From positions 186,001 through 250,000 of the forward strand of contig NZ_AUFK01000013.1 in NCBI RefSeq assembly GCF_000426465.1: 64,000 nt of DNA, given 5' to 3'. The position numbers and the translations under genes were made by a program. This document shows positions 17,725 through 27,210 of the stretch, in pieces (position 1 is the stretch's first letter; each line of letters begins with the position of its first letter). The notes beneath the pieces are model-generated. The model worked only from the letters and a program-made list of their open reading frames with translations, did not search any database and was not told the DNA's origin. The stretch is from Epilithonimonas caeni DSM 17710. Its GTDB lineage: Bacteria; Bacteroidota; Bacteroidia; Flavobacteriales; Weeksellaceae.

Positions 17725-18150
17725 ATGAAAAAGAACATTTTAATTTCCACTCTTGCTATTTCATTGGCTTTAGTTTCCTGCAAAAAAAATGACACCAAAA
17801 GAATGTCAGAGTCTTACTCAACAAAAACGGAAATTGTGGAGAAAGATGGCAAGATCGATACGGTTACAACAACTTCTGCCGAGAAAGAAGTCAATGGCAA
17901 AAAAACAACATCGATTTCCTATCCATATAAAGCCAGCGACGGAAGCCGGGCAAAAGCTACTTTCATAGACGATGGCAAAGCGAAAACAATTACTATCGAA
18001 GCGAATAATATGAAATATGTTCTGGACTTCAAGAAAGCCACTCCAACAGGAGAACTTTATGAAAGGAATACGATTTCTGCCGAATCTTCTGAAGATTCAC
18101 TATTGATTTCTCAGGGCAATAATGTGATCCATTTGGCAAAAGTTAGATAA
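17725..18150 (+). CDS. Small lipoprotein of unknown function
   Basis: A 141-residue lipoprotein: MKKNILISTLAISLALVSC gives a lipobox at Cys19, followed by a Lys/Thr/Glu-rich mature region predicted to be beta-stranded. ATG 17725 is preferred over an ORF start at 17668 because the longer form adds a non-hydrophobic extension before a perfect lipoprotein signal. It is flanked by terminators on both sides, so it is monocistronic. No family is recognised. Confidence 0.8.
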   Translation: MKKNILISTLAISLALVSCKKNDTKRMSESYSTKTEIVEKDGKIDTVTTTSAEKEVNGKKTTSISYPYKASDGSRAKATFIDDGKAKTITIEANNMKYVLDFKKATPTGELYERNTISAESSEDSLLISQGNNVIHLAKVR

Positions 18151-18153
18151 ATA

Positions 18154-18185
18154 AAAAGGGAATCTAAAATTTTAGATTCCCTTTT
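18154..18185. terminator. Perfect-palindrome bidirectional terminator
   Basis: Two 16-bp arms with no loop bases (18154-18169 and 18170-18185; core GGGAATCT/AGATTCCC) have A and T runs at their ends. The stop codon of the minus-strand YdeI-like gene (18172-18174) lies inside the second arm. Confidence 0.85.
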
Positions 18186-18645
18186 TTCCTTCCAGGAGCA
18201 TTTCTATCATTTTGATTTTCCGGCGTTCTCGGGTTTCTGCTTTTTTGGCTTCTTCTATCCAGCGGATATATTCTTTTTTGTGCGTGTAAGACATTTTCTC
18301 ATAGATCTCCTTCGCTTTTTCATTTTGATCAAGCAATTCCTGGACATCATCAGGTACAATGACGATTCGTTCTTCTTTGTCTTCCCAAAGCTTAACCTCT
18401 ACAATATCTCCAAAAGTCTTTCCCAATTCTTTTCTGATGTCTTGGGTCAGTCCTAATCTATGACAACCGCCGCCCATATTCGCAAGACTGCTTCTGTATT
18501 CAATCTTATTGTCTAATAAAACTTTGACTTTAATCTGTCCTTTTTTTCCAAATAATTCTACGGTATCAAACGGAAAATTGACAAAGGCAGCGTTGATGTA
18601 TTGGTGTTGTTGGATTTCTGCGGAGAATGTGATTGGTTGAGTCAT
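18172..18645 (-). CDS. YdeI/OmpD-associated family protein with DUF1905 domain
   Basis: A 157-residue soluble protein. The N-terminal DUF1905 barrel (about 5-95) contains FDTVELFGKKGQIKVKVLLD and the MGGGCHRLGLTQDIRKELGKTFGD segment. The C-terminal OmdA-like helical region (about 110-155) contains SYTHKKEYIRWIEEAKKAETRERR, the usual signature of this family. Biochemical role is not established. It converges with the lipoprotein gene and diverges from the next lipoprotein. Confidence 0.88.
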   Translation of the reverse strand: MTQPITFSAEIQQHQYINAAFVNFPFDTVELFGKKGQIKVKVLLDNKIEYRSSLANMGGGCHRLGLTQDIRKELGKTFGDIVEVKLWEDKEERIVIVPDDVQELLDQNEKAKEIYEKMSYTHKKEYIRWIEEAKKAETRERRKIKMIEMLLEGKKGI

Positions 18646-18656
18646 AGTTTAAACAA

Positions 18657-18686
18657 AAAAATCCCGAACTCAAATGTCGGGATTTT
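18657..18686. terminator. Hairpin in the divergent intergenic region
   Basis: AAAATCCCGA (18657-18666) pairs with TCGGGATTTT (18677-18686). It resembles an intrinsic terminator but sits upstream of both divergent genes, 12 bp before the minus-strand start codon, so it may insulate the two promoters or act as an attenuator. Confidence 0.55.
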
Positions 18687-18765
18687 CAACAGCCAATTAC
18701 TGATTTCCGTAAAATTAATTTTAAAGTAATTTTTATATTTGCTAGAAATCAATCAATAAATAACT

Positions 18766-19251
18766 ATGAAGAACCTTAGCATTATTTTAATTACAATTTT
18801 ATTGATAAGTTGTAAAAAAGAAGAAAAGAAATATTCTCCTGAAATTGAAATGAAAGCACAGTTGATGGTTGACAGTATTACCAAATCTGTTAAGAAAGAA
18901 TCTGCTCTTGAAAATAAAGAACAATCGGATGCCCCTGTGAAGGTAATGAATTCTCGTTTTATAGAAAAGGAATATTCAAATTATAAAGATGTAGAATTAA
19001 CCTATAAAAATATTTCTAATAAAGATATAAAAGCCATTAAATTTGAATGGTATGGAGAAGATTCATTTGGAGGACCAGCAGATATGGGTATTACAGACGG
19101 AAATGGCGGAGGATTTGATGATGACGTTTTAAAAGCAGGAAAAAAGAGAACTTCTGAATGGAATGTTTTAAGTAGAAATGGGGATAAAATTCTAACTGCG
19201 AGAGCTTATGAGGTGGTTTATACTGATGGTATAAAATGGAAAGCAAAATAA
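18766..19251 (+). CDS. Small lipoprotein of unknown function
   Basis: A 161-residue lipoprotein with MKNLSIILITILLISC (Cys16) followed by a Lys/Glu-rich linker. The C-terminal part (about 65-160) has a beta-rich pattern with VELTYKNISNKDIKAIKFEWYGEDSF, an acidic GGGFDDD turn and KRTSEWNVLSRNGDKI. This is like the FxLIV/immunoglobulin-like domains of flavobacterial secreted proteins that describe induced changes in hydrogen bonding, but the match is weak and no family is claimed. It ends at a terminator shared with glyS. Confidence 0.75.
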   Translation: MKNLSIILITILLISCKKEEKKYSPEIEMKAQLMVDSITKSVKKESALENKEQSDAPVKVMNSRFIEKEYSNYKDVELTYKNISNKDIKAIKFEWYGEDSFGGPADMGITDGNGGGFDDDVLKAGKKRTSEWNVLSRNGDKILTARAYEVVYTDGIKWKAK

Positions 19252-19281
19252 TTTTGGTTTTGCTTATTTCTTAATAAAATA

Positions 19282-19309
19282 AAAATCCCAAATACTAAAT
19301 CGGGATTTT
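19282..19309. terminator. Bidirectional terminator between the lipoprotein gene and glyS
   Basis: AAAATCCC (19282-19289) pairs with GGGATTTT (19302-19309), with a 12-nt loop, between convergent genes. Confidence 0.75.
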
Positions 19310-19332
19310 CACTATATAAAAATAATATTTCC

Positions 19333-20874
19333 TTAAATCTTAGAAAGCAACGTCCTAAAATTCACCTTCTCATCAATAATTCTTCTCAATTCAGAAACAG
19401 GAACTCTTTCCTGCTCCATTGTGTCTCTGTATCTCAAAGTTACAGTATTATCATTCAAAGAATCGTGGTCAACAGTAATACAGAAAGGCGTTCCAATCGC
19501 ATCCTGTCTTCTGTAACGTTTTCCAATGCTGTCTTTCTCCTCAAAGATCACATTGAAATCAAACTTCAAGTCATTGAAGATCTTATCCGCAAATTCAGGC
19601 AATCCATCTTTTTTAACTAATGGAAGAATTGCTGCTTTTACAGGTGCCAAAGCTGGCGGAAGACTCAAAACAGTTCTTTCTGAACCATCTTCCAAAACCT
19701 CATCTTTCAGACAATGTGAGAAAATTGCCAGGAACAATCTGTCCAGACCAACTGATGTTTCTACAACGTAAGGCACATAATTCTCATTTCTTTCCGGGTC
19801 AAAATACTGGATCTTTCTGCCGGAGAATTTCTCGTGAGCCGAAAGGTCAAAATCCGTTCTGCTGTGGATGCCTTCCAGCTCCTTGAATCCGAATGGAAAA
19901 TTAAACTCGATATCCGCCGCAGCATTCGCATAATGCGCTAGTTTCTCGTGGTCGTGGAAACGGTAATTTTCTTCTCCTAAACCAAGTGCCAAATGCCAGT
20001 TAAGACGTGTTTTTTTCCAGTTTTCATAGAATTCCAATTCAGTTCCTGGAGGTACAAAATATTGCATTTCCATCTGTTCAAATTCTCTCATCCTGAAAAT
20101 AAACTGTCTCGCAACAATCTCATTTCTAAATGCTTTACCGATCTGAGCAATCCCGAAAGGCAATTTATGTCTGGATGTTTTCTGAACATTCAGATAATTC
20201 ACAAAAATACCCTGAGCCGTTTCTGGTCTTAGGTAAAGGTCTGTTGCAGAATCCGCAGAAGCCCCTAATTTAGTTCCGAACATCAGGTTGAATTGTCTCA
20301 CTTCCGTCCAGTTTTTGGAACCTGTATCCGGGTCAGCAATTTCCAATTCCTCGATTAAAGCTTTGACATCCGCAAGATCTTCTTTTTCAAGAGATTTTGC
20401 CAATCTGGAAAGAATTGCTTCCCTTTTTGCCCTGTATTCCAAAACTCTTGGATTGGTGGCTACAAACTCAGCTTTGTCAAAAGCGTCACCAAAACGTTTT
20501 GCCGCTTTTTCTATTTCTTTATTTTCCTTGTCCTCGATTTTGGCGCAGTAATCTTCCACCAAAACATCCGCACGGAAACGTTTTTTAGAATCTTTGTTGT
20601 CAATCAACGGGTCGTTGAACGCATCCACATGCCCGGAAGCTTTCCAGATGGTTGGGTGCATAAAAATGGCAGAGTCTATCCCGACGATATTTTCGTTCAG
20701 CTGAACCATCGCTTTCCACCAGTATTGTTTGATGTTATTTTTCAGTTCCGCACCGTTCTGTCCGTAATCGTAGATTGCCGAAAGTCCGTCATAGATCTCG
20801 CTGGAAGGAAAAATAAAACCATATTCTTTAGCGTGGGAAACCACTTTTTTGAAAACATCTTCTTGCTTTGCCAT
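19333..20874 (-). CDS. glyS: Glycyl-tRNA synthetase, class II homodimeric type
   Basis: A 513-residue cytosolic enzyme that charges tRNA-Gly. It starts with VFKKVVSHAKEYGFIFPSSEIYDGLSA split over residues 7-35 and YDYGQNGAELKNNI. Class II motif 2 is in the FRNEIVARQFIFRMREFEQMEMQYF region, and motif 3 is VGLDRLFLAIFSH. The C-terminal anticodon-binding domain starts near APVKAAILPL. It is the single-chain alpha2 type, as expected for Bacteroidota, not the GlyQ/GlyS heterotetramer. The complement of 20896-20903 (TATTTTTG) is a -7 box about 20 bp before the ATG. Confidence 0.97.
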   Translation of the reverse strand: MAKQEDVFKKVVSHAKEYGFIFPSSEIYDGLSAIYDYGQNGAELKNNIKQYWWKAMVQLNENIVGIDSAIFMHPTIWKASGHVDAFNDPLIDNKDSKKRFRADVLVEDYCAKIEDKENKEIEKAAKRFGDAFDKAEFVATNPRVLEYRAKREAILSRLAKSLEKEDLADVKALIEELEIADPDTGSKNWTEVRQFNLMFGTKLGASADSATDLYLRPETAQGIFVNYLNVQKTSRHKLPFGIAQIGKAFRNEIVARQFIFRMREFEQMEMQYFVPPGTELEFYENWKKTRLNWHLALGLGEENYRFHDHEKLAHYANAAADIEFNFPFGFKELEGIHSRTDFDLSAHEKFSGRKIQYFDPERNENYVPYVVETSVGLDRLFLAIFSHCLKDEVLEDGSERTVLSLPPALAPVKAAILPLVKKDGLPEFADKIFNDLKFDFNVIFEEKDSIGKRYRRQDAIGTPFCITVDHDSLNDNTVTLRYRDTMEQERVPVSELRRIIDEKVNFRTLLSKI

Positions 20875-20895
20875 AATTTATGTTGAATTGAAGTG

Positions 20896-20903
20896 CAAAA
20901 ATA
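20896..20903 (-). promoter_or_regulatory. -7 element of the glyS promoter
   Basis: The complement reads TATTTTTG, a perfect TAnnTTTG match that leaves a leader of about 15 nt. Confidence 0.55.
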
Positions 20904-20956
20904 ACGATTTTAAGTGATTTCGAATGATTTTTTTTAGGAGCCGGGAACCTTGCTGA

Positions 20957-20982
20957 TAGTTTATCCTGAGCTTGTCGAAGGG
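20957..20982. repeat. Dispersed palindromic repeat, copy identical to 31873-31898
   Basis: The 26 bp here, including ATCCTGAGCTTGTCGAAGGG, are identical to those at 31873-31898; partial copies lie at 7596, 8883, 30300 and 30352. The CTGAG/TCGAAG pattern is partly palindromic. All copies are intergenic. Confidence 0.7.
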
Positions 20983-21075
20983 CTATATCTTTTCTCTACC
21001 TTTCTCCACTCCATTACGTAAGGCAGACAAAAGGATGCCGCTCCAATCAGGGCTAGAAAGTCAGTCGGAAATCTC

Positions 21076-21083
21076 TATTTTTG
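21076..21083 (+). promoter_or_regulatory. -7 element immediately before the pseudouridine synthase ATG
   Basis: TATTTTTG ends 4 nt before the ATG at 21088, so the transcript should begin at or next to the start codon (leaderless or nearly so). Confidence 0.55.
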
Positions 21084-21087
21084 CAAA

Positions 21088-21789
21088 ATGTTAGAAATTC
21101 TTTATCAAGACAACTATCTTATCGCCATCAACAAACCGAGTGGACTTTTAGTTCATAAGTCAAAATATGCAGGCCCAGCAGACGAATATGCCGTAGAAAA
21201 ACTGACAAATCAAATTGGAAAAAAAGTTCATCTTGTGCATCGTCTGGACCGGAAAACTTCGGGAGTTTTGTTATTTGCTTTCGATAAAGAAACGCTTAAA
21301 TTATTGAGTGACCAGTTTATGAACCGTGAAGTGGAGAAAAAATATCTGGCGATTCTACGCGGCTGGACAAAAGAGGAAGAAACGATTGATTACGATCTGA
21401 CCAATGAAAATGAAATCGTTCAGAATGCCATAACATATTACCGTCGTCTGCAAACTTCCGAAATAGATTTACCATTTTTAAAACATCCAACTTCTCGGTA
21501 TTCTTTCGTAGAAGCAATTCCCGAAACTGGGAGATTTCATCAACTGAGAAAGCATTTCAAACATGTTTTACATCCCATTTTAGGATGCCGGAAACATGGT
21601 TGTAATAAGCAGAATAAGTTGTGGTTGAATACTTTTAATGTTACTGCAATGCCTTTGCATTCTCATCAACTTAATTTTAAACATCCCATCACAAATCAAG
21701 ATATTTCCATCAATGCGAGTCTGAGTGTGAATCCTGGTTTTTTACAAATAGGAAAAATATTGAATTTTGATTTTGGAAAGTATATTTAG
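21088..21789 (+). CDS. RluA-family pseudouridine synthase (TruC-like)
   Basis: A 233-residue enzyme that isomerizes uridine to pseudouridine in RNA. The catalytic signature is HRLDRKTSGVLLFA with Asp54, preceded by LIAINKPSGLLVHKS and followed by FHQLRKHFKHVLHPILG, which fits the single-domain TruC/RluA group without an S4 domain. The target could be tRNA U65 as in E. coli TruC, but this is family inference. The -7 box lies only 4 nt upstream. Confidence 0.9.
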   Translation: MLEILYQDNYLIAINKPSGLLVHKSKYAGPADEYAVEKLTNQIGKKVHLVHRLDRKTSGVLLFAFDKETLKLLSDQFMNREVEKKYLAILRGWTKEEETIDYDLTNENEIVQNAITYYRRLQTSEIDLPFLKHPTSRYSFVEAIPETGRFHQLRKHFKHVLHPILGCRKHGCNKQNKLWLNTFNVTAMPLHSHQLNFKHPITNQDISINASLSVNPGFLQIGKILNFDFGKYI

Positions 21790-21805
21790 TTCTTGAAGAC
21801 GTAAA

Positions 21806-21837
21806 ACAAAAAAGCTTCCCATTTCTGAGAAGCCTTT
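21806..21837 (-). terminator. Terminator of the T9SS-secreted protein gene
   Basis: On the minus strand, GCTTC and GAAGC (21829-21833 and 21814-21818) form a stem with a weak inner extension, followed by a T run. Confidence 0.7.
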
Positions 21838-21857
21838 CTGATCATTTTTACTAACTA

Positions 21858-24149
21858 TTACTTTTTGATGATTTTTTTGCTGACAATATTGTTATCAGAA
21901 GTTACTACTCTAAGCACATAAACGCCTTTCGGAAGCTGAGAAACGGTCATTTCGCTGTTAGTTGTTTCAATCAGTTTTTTGCCTTCCATACTGTAAAGGG
22001 CAACAGATTTAAGGTTCTTGTTATCGATGCGGAGAACGTCTGCAACAGGATTCGGATAAACCAGAACTTTAGCTTTGTCTCCGGAAACTTCTCCGGTTGC
22101 CAAAACATCTAATGGGAGATTATAACCCAAAAGCCCCAGATCTGCAGATGCAATGTAGATAAAGGCCTTCTTGTCTGAGAAATCCATTGTTACAGAGTTG
22201 GTTTCTGAGTACAAAAGGTCTTTTCTGTCGACACCTTCCCAATTGGCACCATTATCTACAGAATAATAAACATTGAATTGAGTATATTGAGAAGTATAAG
22301 TTGTCGCAATAAGAACACCGGGATTGACATCAGAGTAAGCTACTTTATTCGCCACAAATTCTCCAGTCAGACTCCAGGTCGCGCCTTTATCATTGGAAAC
22401 ATAAACTCCGCTGGATGTTCCTAAAGCCAATTGATTAGCGTTTTTAGGATTCTGGACGATATCAAAAACCGCAGCATCTGATGGGAAATCACTTCCCAAA
22501 GAAACTGGGGTCCAATCTGTTCCGCCATTCGTTGTTTTATAAACTTCGGAACCAATTAGAATAAAAAACTCATCAGAGATATTATTCGGATGAAGGATTT
22601 TGTAAACCGCACCCTGAGCCGGAAGCGGAATGTTGGTCACTACAATATCATTCGGATTGTTGAAGTTGATTTTATCCAATTCGCCCTGGTCCCAATTGTT
22701 GAATGTTGCATAGATCTGATTATTAACCTGCGGGTCAGGAATTATATTGGTCAATCCATTTGTAAAAGTTTCAAAAATTGGAGAAAAATCAGCGCCAAAA
22801 TTATCACTCATCGCCAAAGTAGAACCCAAAAATCCACCTTTGTAAGAATAAACCCTGCCTTCTTTTTTAGAATCCGGGATGTACGCCGGTCCATTATTAT
22901 TAGTGAAAATATTAAGAGCCTGAATATCAAAAGCATTCTCAGAATTATCGGCCAGATTTCTGTGGACAAAACCATTCTGGACACTATAGAAAAGATGTTT
23001 AGAGGTTTCATTTTCAAATAAACTTACTCTTCCGGTAGAACTGAAAAATGGTGTTTGTACCTGTGTGAGCGTTGTTCCGTTATCTGCGGAAAACAATGGT
23101 TTGTAATTCGCAGTAATGAACAACTCTCCTGCTTTGAAAGGATTGAAGCTTGCTTTGATCCCGTAATAATAGCTGTCCAAATTATCATAAGGATATTCTA
23201 CACTTTGCCAGGTTGCACCGCCATCTTTTGTGGAAACGATCTCATCTTCCTCCAAAATAATGATGTGGTTGTTATCCAGTGGGTTATACTTGATATCGAT
23301 AATATTATTAAGGATTCCGTTGCTTCCCCAGGTGATATCTTTGTCTTCCCAGGTAGTTCCCCCGTCCGTTGAATGATGAAGTTTTTCCGGGGTCATTCCG
23401 AAGCTGATCCCTGTTCCGGCATAGATCTCATTAGGGTTATTTGGATTGAATTCCAGAGTGCCGAGAACACTTCCTTCCAATTTTGTTGTGAAGGTATCGC
23501 CGCCATCATTGGAAATCATCAACCCACCAACAATACCTTCACTTCCGTTGCCGTTCGCAATGTAAACTTTGTTTTTATCAGCAGGGTTGAAGGCGACATA
23601 GCTCGTGATAATATTATGGTTATCATCCACAGAGTAGTAAATTTCTTTCCAGTTTTGCCCACCATCATTGGTTGTATAAACACGGTTGGCGGTTCCTAAT
23701 CCAAACGGAAACTGAGAACTTACGATCAGGTTGTTTTTATCATCACCAAAGAAATTATAAGCCGAAACATAGGCCCCTTCGGATATATTTGGCATTGAGA
23801 ATGTTTTCGTGATAGTTTTGGTGGCAATATCAAAAATATGAACTTCGCCAATTCCACCTTTCAACGTAGAAAAGGTAAGAAAAGAACCATCTTTGCTTAT
23901 GTTCATTTTGGTAATGTTTCCTATTTCTGTTGGAACTGAAAAGAAAACTTCCCAGGAAACGCCATTGTCTTTAGAAACTAAAATATGATTGGTGATCGTG
24001 GTGGCGTAAACGGTGTTTTGTTCCGCTGTGCTGTAGGTGACTTCAAAGATCCTTCCGAATTCATTTTTGCCCAAAACCTGGACTTGGGCATTCGTTTTAT
24101 GGGTAAAAAGTGCGAATAACAATCCCGCAAAAAAAGTAATTTTCTTCAT
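21858..24149 (-). CDS. Secreted ASP-box (BNR/sortilin-like) repeat protein with type IX secretion sorting domain
   Basis: A 763-residue surface or secreted protein. A signal peptide ends near HKTNA (about 21). Multiple Asp-box hairpins follow, for example VSKDNGVSWEVF, TNDGGQNWKEIY, STDGGTTWEDK, STKDGGATWQ, TTNGGTDWTPV and YSVDNGANWEG, consistent with one or two beta-propellers. The C-terminal about 75 residues are a Por-secretion/T9SS type A sorting domain: VLVYPNPVADVLRIDN, VALYSMEGKKL and LPKGVYVLRV. Substrate or binding partner is unknown. No neighbour suggests a pathway. Confidence 0.93.
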   Translation of the reverse strand: MKKITFFAGLLFALFTHKTNAQVQVLGKNEFGRIFEVTYSTAEQNTVYATTITNHILVSKDNGVSWEVFFSVPTEIGNITKMNISKDGSFLTFSTLKGGIGEVHIFDIATKTITKTFSMPNISEGAYVSAYNFFGDDKNNLIVSSQFPFGLGTANRVYTTNDGGQNWKEIYYSVDDNHNIITSYVAFNPADKNKVYIANGNGSEGIVGGLMISNDGGDTFTTKLEGSVLGTLEFNPNNPNEIYAGTGISFGMTPEKLHHSTDGGTTWEDKDITWGSNGILNNIIDIKYNPLDNNHIIILEEDEIVSTKDGGATWQSVEYPYDNLDSYYYGIKASFNPFKAGELFITANYKPLFSADNGTTLTQVQTPFFSSTGRVSLFENETSKHLFYSVQNGFVHRNLADNSENAFDIQALNIFTNNNGPAYIPDSKKEGRVYSYKGGFLGSTLAMSDNFGADFSPIFETFTNGLTNIIPDPQVNNQIYATFNNWDQGELDKINFNNPNDIVVTNIPLPAQGAVYKILHPNNISDEFFILIGSEVYKTTNGGTDWTPVSLGSDFPSDAAVFDIVQNPKNANQLALGTSSGVYVSNDKGATWSLTGEFVANKVAYSDVNPGVLIATTYTSQYTQFNVYYSVDNGANWEGVDRKDLLYSETNSVTMDFSDKKAFIYIASADLGLLGYNLPLDVLATGEVSGDKAKVLVYPNPVADVLRIDNKNLKSVALYSMEGKKLIETTNSEMTVSQLPKGVYVLRVVTSDNNIVSKKIIKK

Positions 24150-24253
24150 ATATCTAATTTTTTATCTAACAAATGTTATGATAAATGTTAGCAATGCAAA
24201 AAATTAAAGGGGAAATAGTAGGACGCTCACTCAGAAATAACGTGACATTTTTT

Positions 24254-25909
24254 CTAAATACTTGTAATGTAAGTATATAGGTCTAGATTTTCATCATCGC
24301 CAATCTTCTTCGTGATCCGCTCTTTTCTCTTGCGACAAGCCTCTGGAGTGATGTTAAAAATGGTCGAGATCTCTTTTACCGACAGATTCATATAGACATA
24401 GGAAAGGAATCTGATGTCATTGGAATTGAGGTCGGGATGGAGTCGTTTTAATCTGGAAAGGAAACCTTGATTCACTTCTTCAAAATGAACCAGAAAACTT
24501 TCCTCTTCGTGCGTTTGTTTCTGAAGGATCTTGAACTGCTTGATGATACTGCTGATATCCACATTGTTCAGATCGTCCGATTCTCTGGATAGCGTATTGA
24601 TGAGGTCATCGATAAGTTCGATTTTTGTGGAAAGCTGTAAAGCCTTGGTTGTCAGTTTTCTGTTTTTGGCCTCGATCTCATTCTTATATTTTTCTTCTTC
24701 CAGCAAAGCCGAAACTTCTTTTTCTTTTAACTGATTTTCAAGGATTTCCTTATTCTTTTTTTCTTTTTCGAGCTCGAGTTTAGCAATCTCTGCATTGTTT
24801 TGTTCGATGATTTTCTGTTGTTTATTTTTCAGAATACTATTTCTCAAAGCCCAAAAAATAATTCCAATAATAAAGATGGCAAGCAAAATTCCTTTGATAA
24901 AATAAGAACGCTGGGTTGTCAGTTTTCCCTGACTTTCTGCCAGATCTTTCTGAGAATTCTGAAGCTCGAATTTGATCTTACTGTTCTCGAAAAGCTGTCC
25001 GTTTTTAATTCTATTCACCGAATCTTTCACCGCCATTATAGAATCTTTGTAAGCAACGGCACGGTCTATGTTGTTCGCTTTTTTGTAAAGCTTACTGAAT
25101 CTCTCGAAAAGATTTTCCTTAAAATCATAATTCAAATTACTTTTCTCTGCCAATTGCAGATAGTGAAAAGACTTGTCCAAATCATTTTTGTGTTCTGCAA
25201 TTACAGAAAGATTATATAAAACCTGCGTTTTATGTTCAGAATATTCTACACCATTCAGCTGTGGAAGAAGCTCATTGGCCATTTTCTCCGCTTCATCATA
25301 CTTTTCCAGATTGACCAAAGTTTCCATATCGGTAGATTTTGCCAAAAGATAATATGGAGAGTTTACAGTCAGTTTCAATGCTTCATCGATATATTTTTTT
25401 GCGGTCTTGTAATCACCTTTTTCATTATAAACAATGGTCAGGTTAATGGCGTATAATCCTTTGGAATTGTTGTTGTTAACTTTTCCGGCAAGTTCGTAAG
25501 CTTTTGAAAAATAATCTTTGGCCTTATCAATTTTATTATCTCGGGAATAGAGAATCGCAATGTTATTGAGAACGGTCATTTCTGATTTTTCATCCAGATG
25601 GGCAACGGCTATTTTGTAAGCATCAAGGTAATTATTGAGCGCTTCGCCATAATCCAATCTCATATAATAATTCGCACCGATGTTGTTCGTGGCAAGGAAT
25701 TCTTCGCGGTACCATTTATTATCCTGAGCAATTTTTCTTGTTTTGGTAAGGATTTGAAGAGACTTGGTAAAATCCTTTTTGTTCATCGCTTCTATACCTT
25801 CAACAATCATTTTTTCACAATCTTTCGGTGTGATTGCAAAAGCTTGAAAAGGCAGAAGCAAAAGGAAAAATATATAAATTAAACTTTTATGAAAAGTAGG
25901 TGGGATCAT
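24254..25909 (-). CDS. Membrane-anchored TPR protein with C-terminal LuxR-type HTH
   Basis: A 551-residue regulator. A signal or anchor segment (about 8-26) is followed by TPR repeats (about 30-290, e.g. GEALNNYLDAYKIAVAHLDE and IDKAKDYFSKAYELAGKV) that should be periplasmic. A transmembrane helix lies near 335-355 (GILLAIFIIGIIFWAL), followed by a coiled coil (about 360-430) and a cytosolic HTH at the C-terminus (DLNSNDIRFLSYVYMNLSVK then EISTIFNITPEACRKRKERI). This layout is common in Bacteroidota one-component sensors. There is no adjacent obvious target; it lies next to the T9SS-secreted protein. Confidence 0.88.
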   Translation of the reverse strand: MIPPTFHKSLIYIFFLLLLPFQAFAITPKDCEKMIVEGIEAMNKKDFTKSLQILTKTRKIAQDNKWYREEFLATNNIGANYYMRLDYGEALNNYLDAYKIAVAHLDEKSEMTVLNNIAILYSRDNKIDKAKDYFSKAYELAGKVNNNNSKGLYAINLTIVYNEKGDYKTAKKYIDEALKLTVNSPYYLLAKSTDMETLVNLEKYDEAEKMANELLPQLNGVEYSEHKTQVLYNLSVIAEHKNDLDKSFHYLQLAEKSNLNYDFKENLFERFSKLYKKANNIDRAVAYKDSIMAVKDSVNRIKNGQLFENSKIKFELQNSQKDLAESQGKLTTQRSYFIKGILLAIFIIGIIFWALRNSILKNKQQKIIEQNNAEIAKLELEKEKKNKEILENQLKEKEVSALLEEEKYKNEIEAKNRKLTTKALQLSTKIELIDDLINTLSRESDDLNNVDISSIIKQFKILQKQTHEEESFLVHFEEVNQGFLSRLKRLHPDLNSNDIRFLSYVYMNLSVKEISTIFNITPEACRKRKERITKKIGDDENLDLYTYITSI

Positions 25910-25983
25910 TTAAAATTTCGGATAAAATCTAAGTAAAGATATAAAGATTTTAGTTTATCCTTCTTAAATTCTTATGAATATCA

Positions 25984-26117
25984 AACACAAAGACACAAAA
26001 GCTATTTCATTATAATTGTTTTAAGACACAAAGAAAATCGAAGATTCTTCAAAAACTTAGTGCCCTAAAACGCAATACATTCAAAATTTCCCTTTGCGCC
26101 TTTGTGTTTAACTCGTT
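25984..26117. repeat. Dispersed TTTGTG/CACAAAG-type repeats before pyrD
   Basis: AACACAAAGACACAAAAG (25984-26001) and CTTTGCGCCTTTGTGTTTAA (26092-26111) form a long inverted pair around a low-complexity middle. Related segments occur near 7853, 14495, 30790, 30880, 59230 and 59343. No gene lies in this 270-bp gap. Confidence 0.55.
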
Positions 26118-26156
26118 ATTAAGTGTTTTTTTTAATCAATTTTCCTCACAAAAACG

Positions 26157-26164
26157 TAGATTTG
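26157..26164 (+). promoter_or_regulatory. -7 element of the pyrD promoter
   Basis: TAGATTTG matches TAnnTTTG and ends 15 nt before the pyrD ATG. Confidence 0.5.
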
Positions 26165-26179
26165 TAAAACTTTTCTCCG

Positions 26180-27208
26180 ATGTACAAAACCCTGATTCGT
26201 CCGATTCTTTTCAAATTCGACCCAGAAGAAGTTCACTATTTTACATTTTCTATTCTGAAGAATTTTGGATTTCTTGCCAAATTATTTTTACCAAAACCAA
26301 TTGAAGATAAACGTCTGGAACGAGAAGTTTTCGGGCTGAAATTCAAAAATCCTGTTGGATTAGCAGCGGGTTTTGATAAAGACGCCAAACTCTTCAATGA
26401 GTTGTCTGACCTTGGATTCGGATTCATAGAAATCGGAACTTTGACACCGAAACCACAACCAGGCAATGATAAAAAACGATTATTCCGATTGAAGGAAGAT
26501 TCTGCAATTATCAACAGAATGGGTTTCAATAATGACGGTGTAGACGAAGCAATTGAACGTCTGAAGAAAAATAGTCTTCGACAGGCTCAGACTGACAAAA
26601 TTTTAATTGGCGGAAACATCGGGAAAAATAAAATAACGCCAAACGAAGAAGCCGTCAACGATTACAAAATCTGTTTCGAGAAATTATTCCCTTACGTTGA
26701 TTATTTCGTAGTCAATGTCAGTTCACCGAATACGCCCAATCTCCGTGAACTTCAGGACAAAAAACCTTTGACAGAATTATTATCAACGCTTCAAAACCTC
26801 AACCTTGAAAAACCAAAACAAAAACCAATTCTTCTGAAAATTGCGCCGGATTTGACAGATGAACAGCTTTTGGATATTATCGACATTGTCAAAGAAACAC
26901 AAATTGCTGGTGTGATTGCTACTAATACAACTTTGTCCAGAGAAAATTTAGTTTCAGAAAACAAATCCGAAACAGGTGGATTATCTGGAAAACCTTTGAC
27001 AAAACGTTCTACGGAAGTCATCAGATTTTTATCGGAGAAAAGTGGAAAAGCGTTTCCAATCATCGGCGTTGGTGGTATCCATTCTGCACAGGATGCTTTG
27101 GAAAAACTGGAAGCTGGCGCGAGTCTTGTTCAGCTTTACACAGGATTCATCTACGAAGGTCCGGAATTGATTAATGAAATCAACAAAGCAATTCTCAAAC
27201 AATTATAA
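26180..27208 (+). CDS. pyrD: Dihydroorotate dehydrogenase (quinone), class 2
   Basis: A 342-residue membrane-associated flavoenzyme that oxidizes dihydroorotate to orotate in pyrimidine synthesis and passes electrons to quinone. The class 2 N-terminal helical extension ([20 protein letters not shown]) is present, then [53 protein letters not shown] with the class 2 catalytic Ser, and FMN phosphate-binding [13 protein letters not shown]. It is complete. A DUF2007 gene follows after 2 bp. Confidence 0.97.
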   Translation: MYKTLIRPILFKFDPEEVHYFTFSILKNFGFLAKLFLPKPIEDKRLEREVFGLKFKNPVGLAAGFDKDAKLFNELSDLGFGFIEIGTLTPKPQPGNDKKRLFRLKEDSAIINRMGFNNDGVDEAIERLKKNSLRQAQTDKILIGGNIGKNKITPNEEAVNDYKICFEKLFPYVDYFVVNVSSPNTPNLRELQDKKPLTELLSTLQNLNLEKPKQKPILLKIAPDLTDEQLLDIIDIVKETQIAGVIATNTTLSRENLVSENKSETGGLSGKPLTKRSTEVIRFLSEKSGKAFPIIGVGGIHSAQDALEKLEAGASLVQLYTGFIYEGPELINEINKAILKQL

Positions 27209-27210
27209 GA

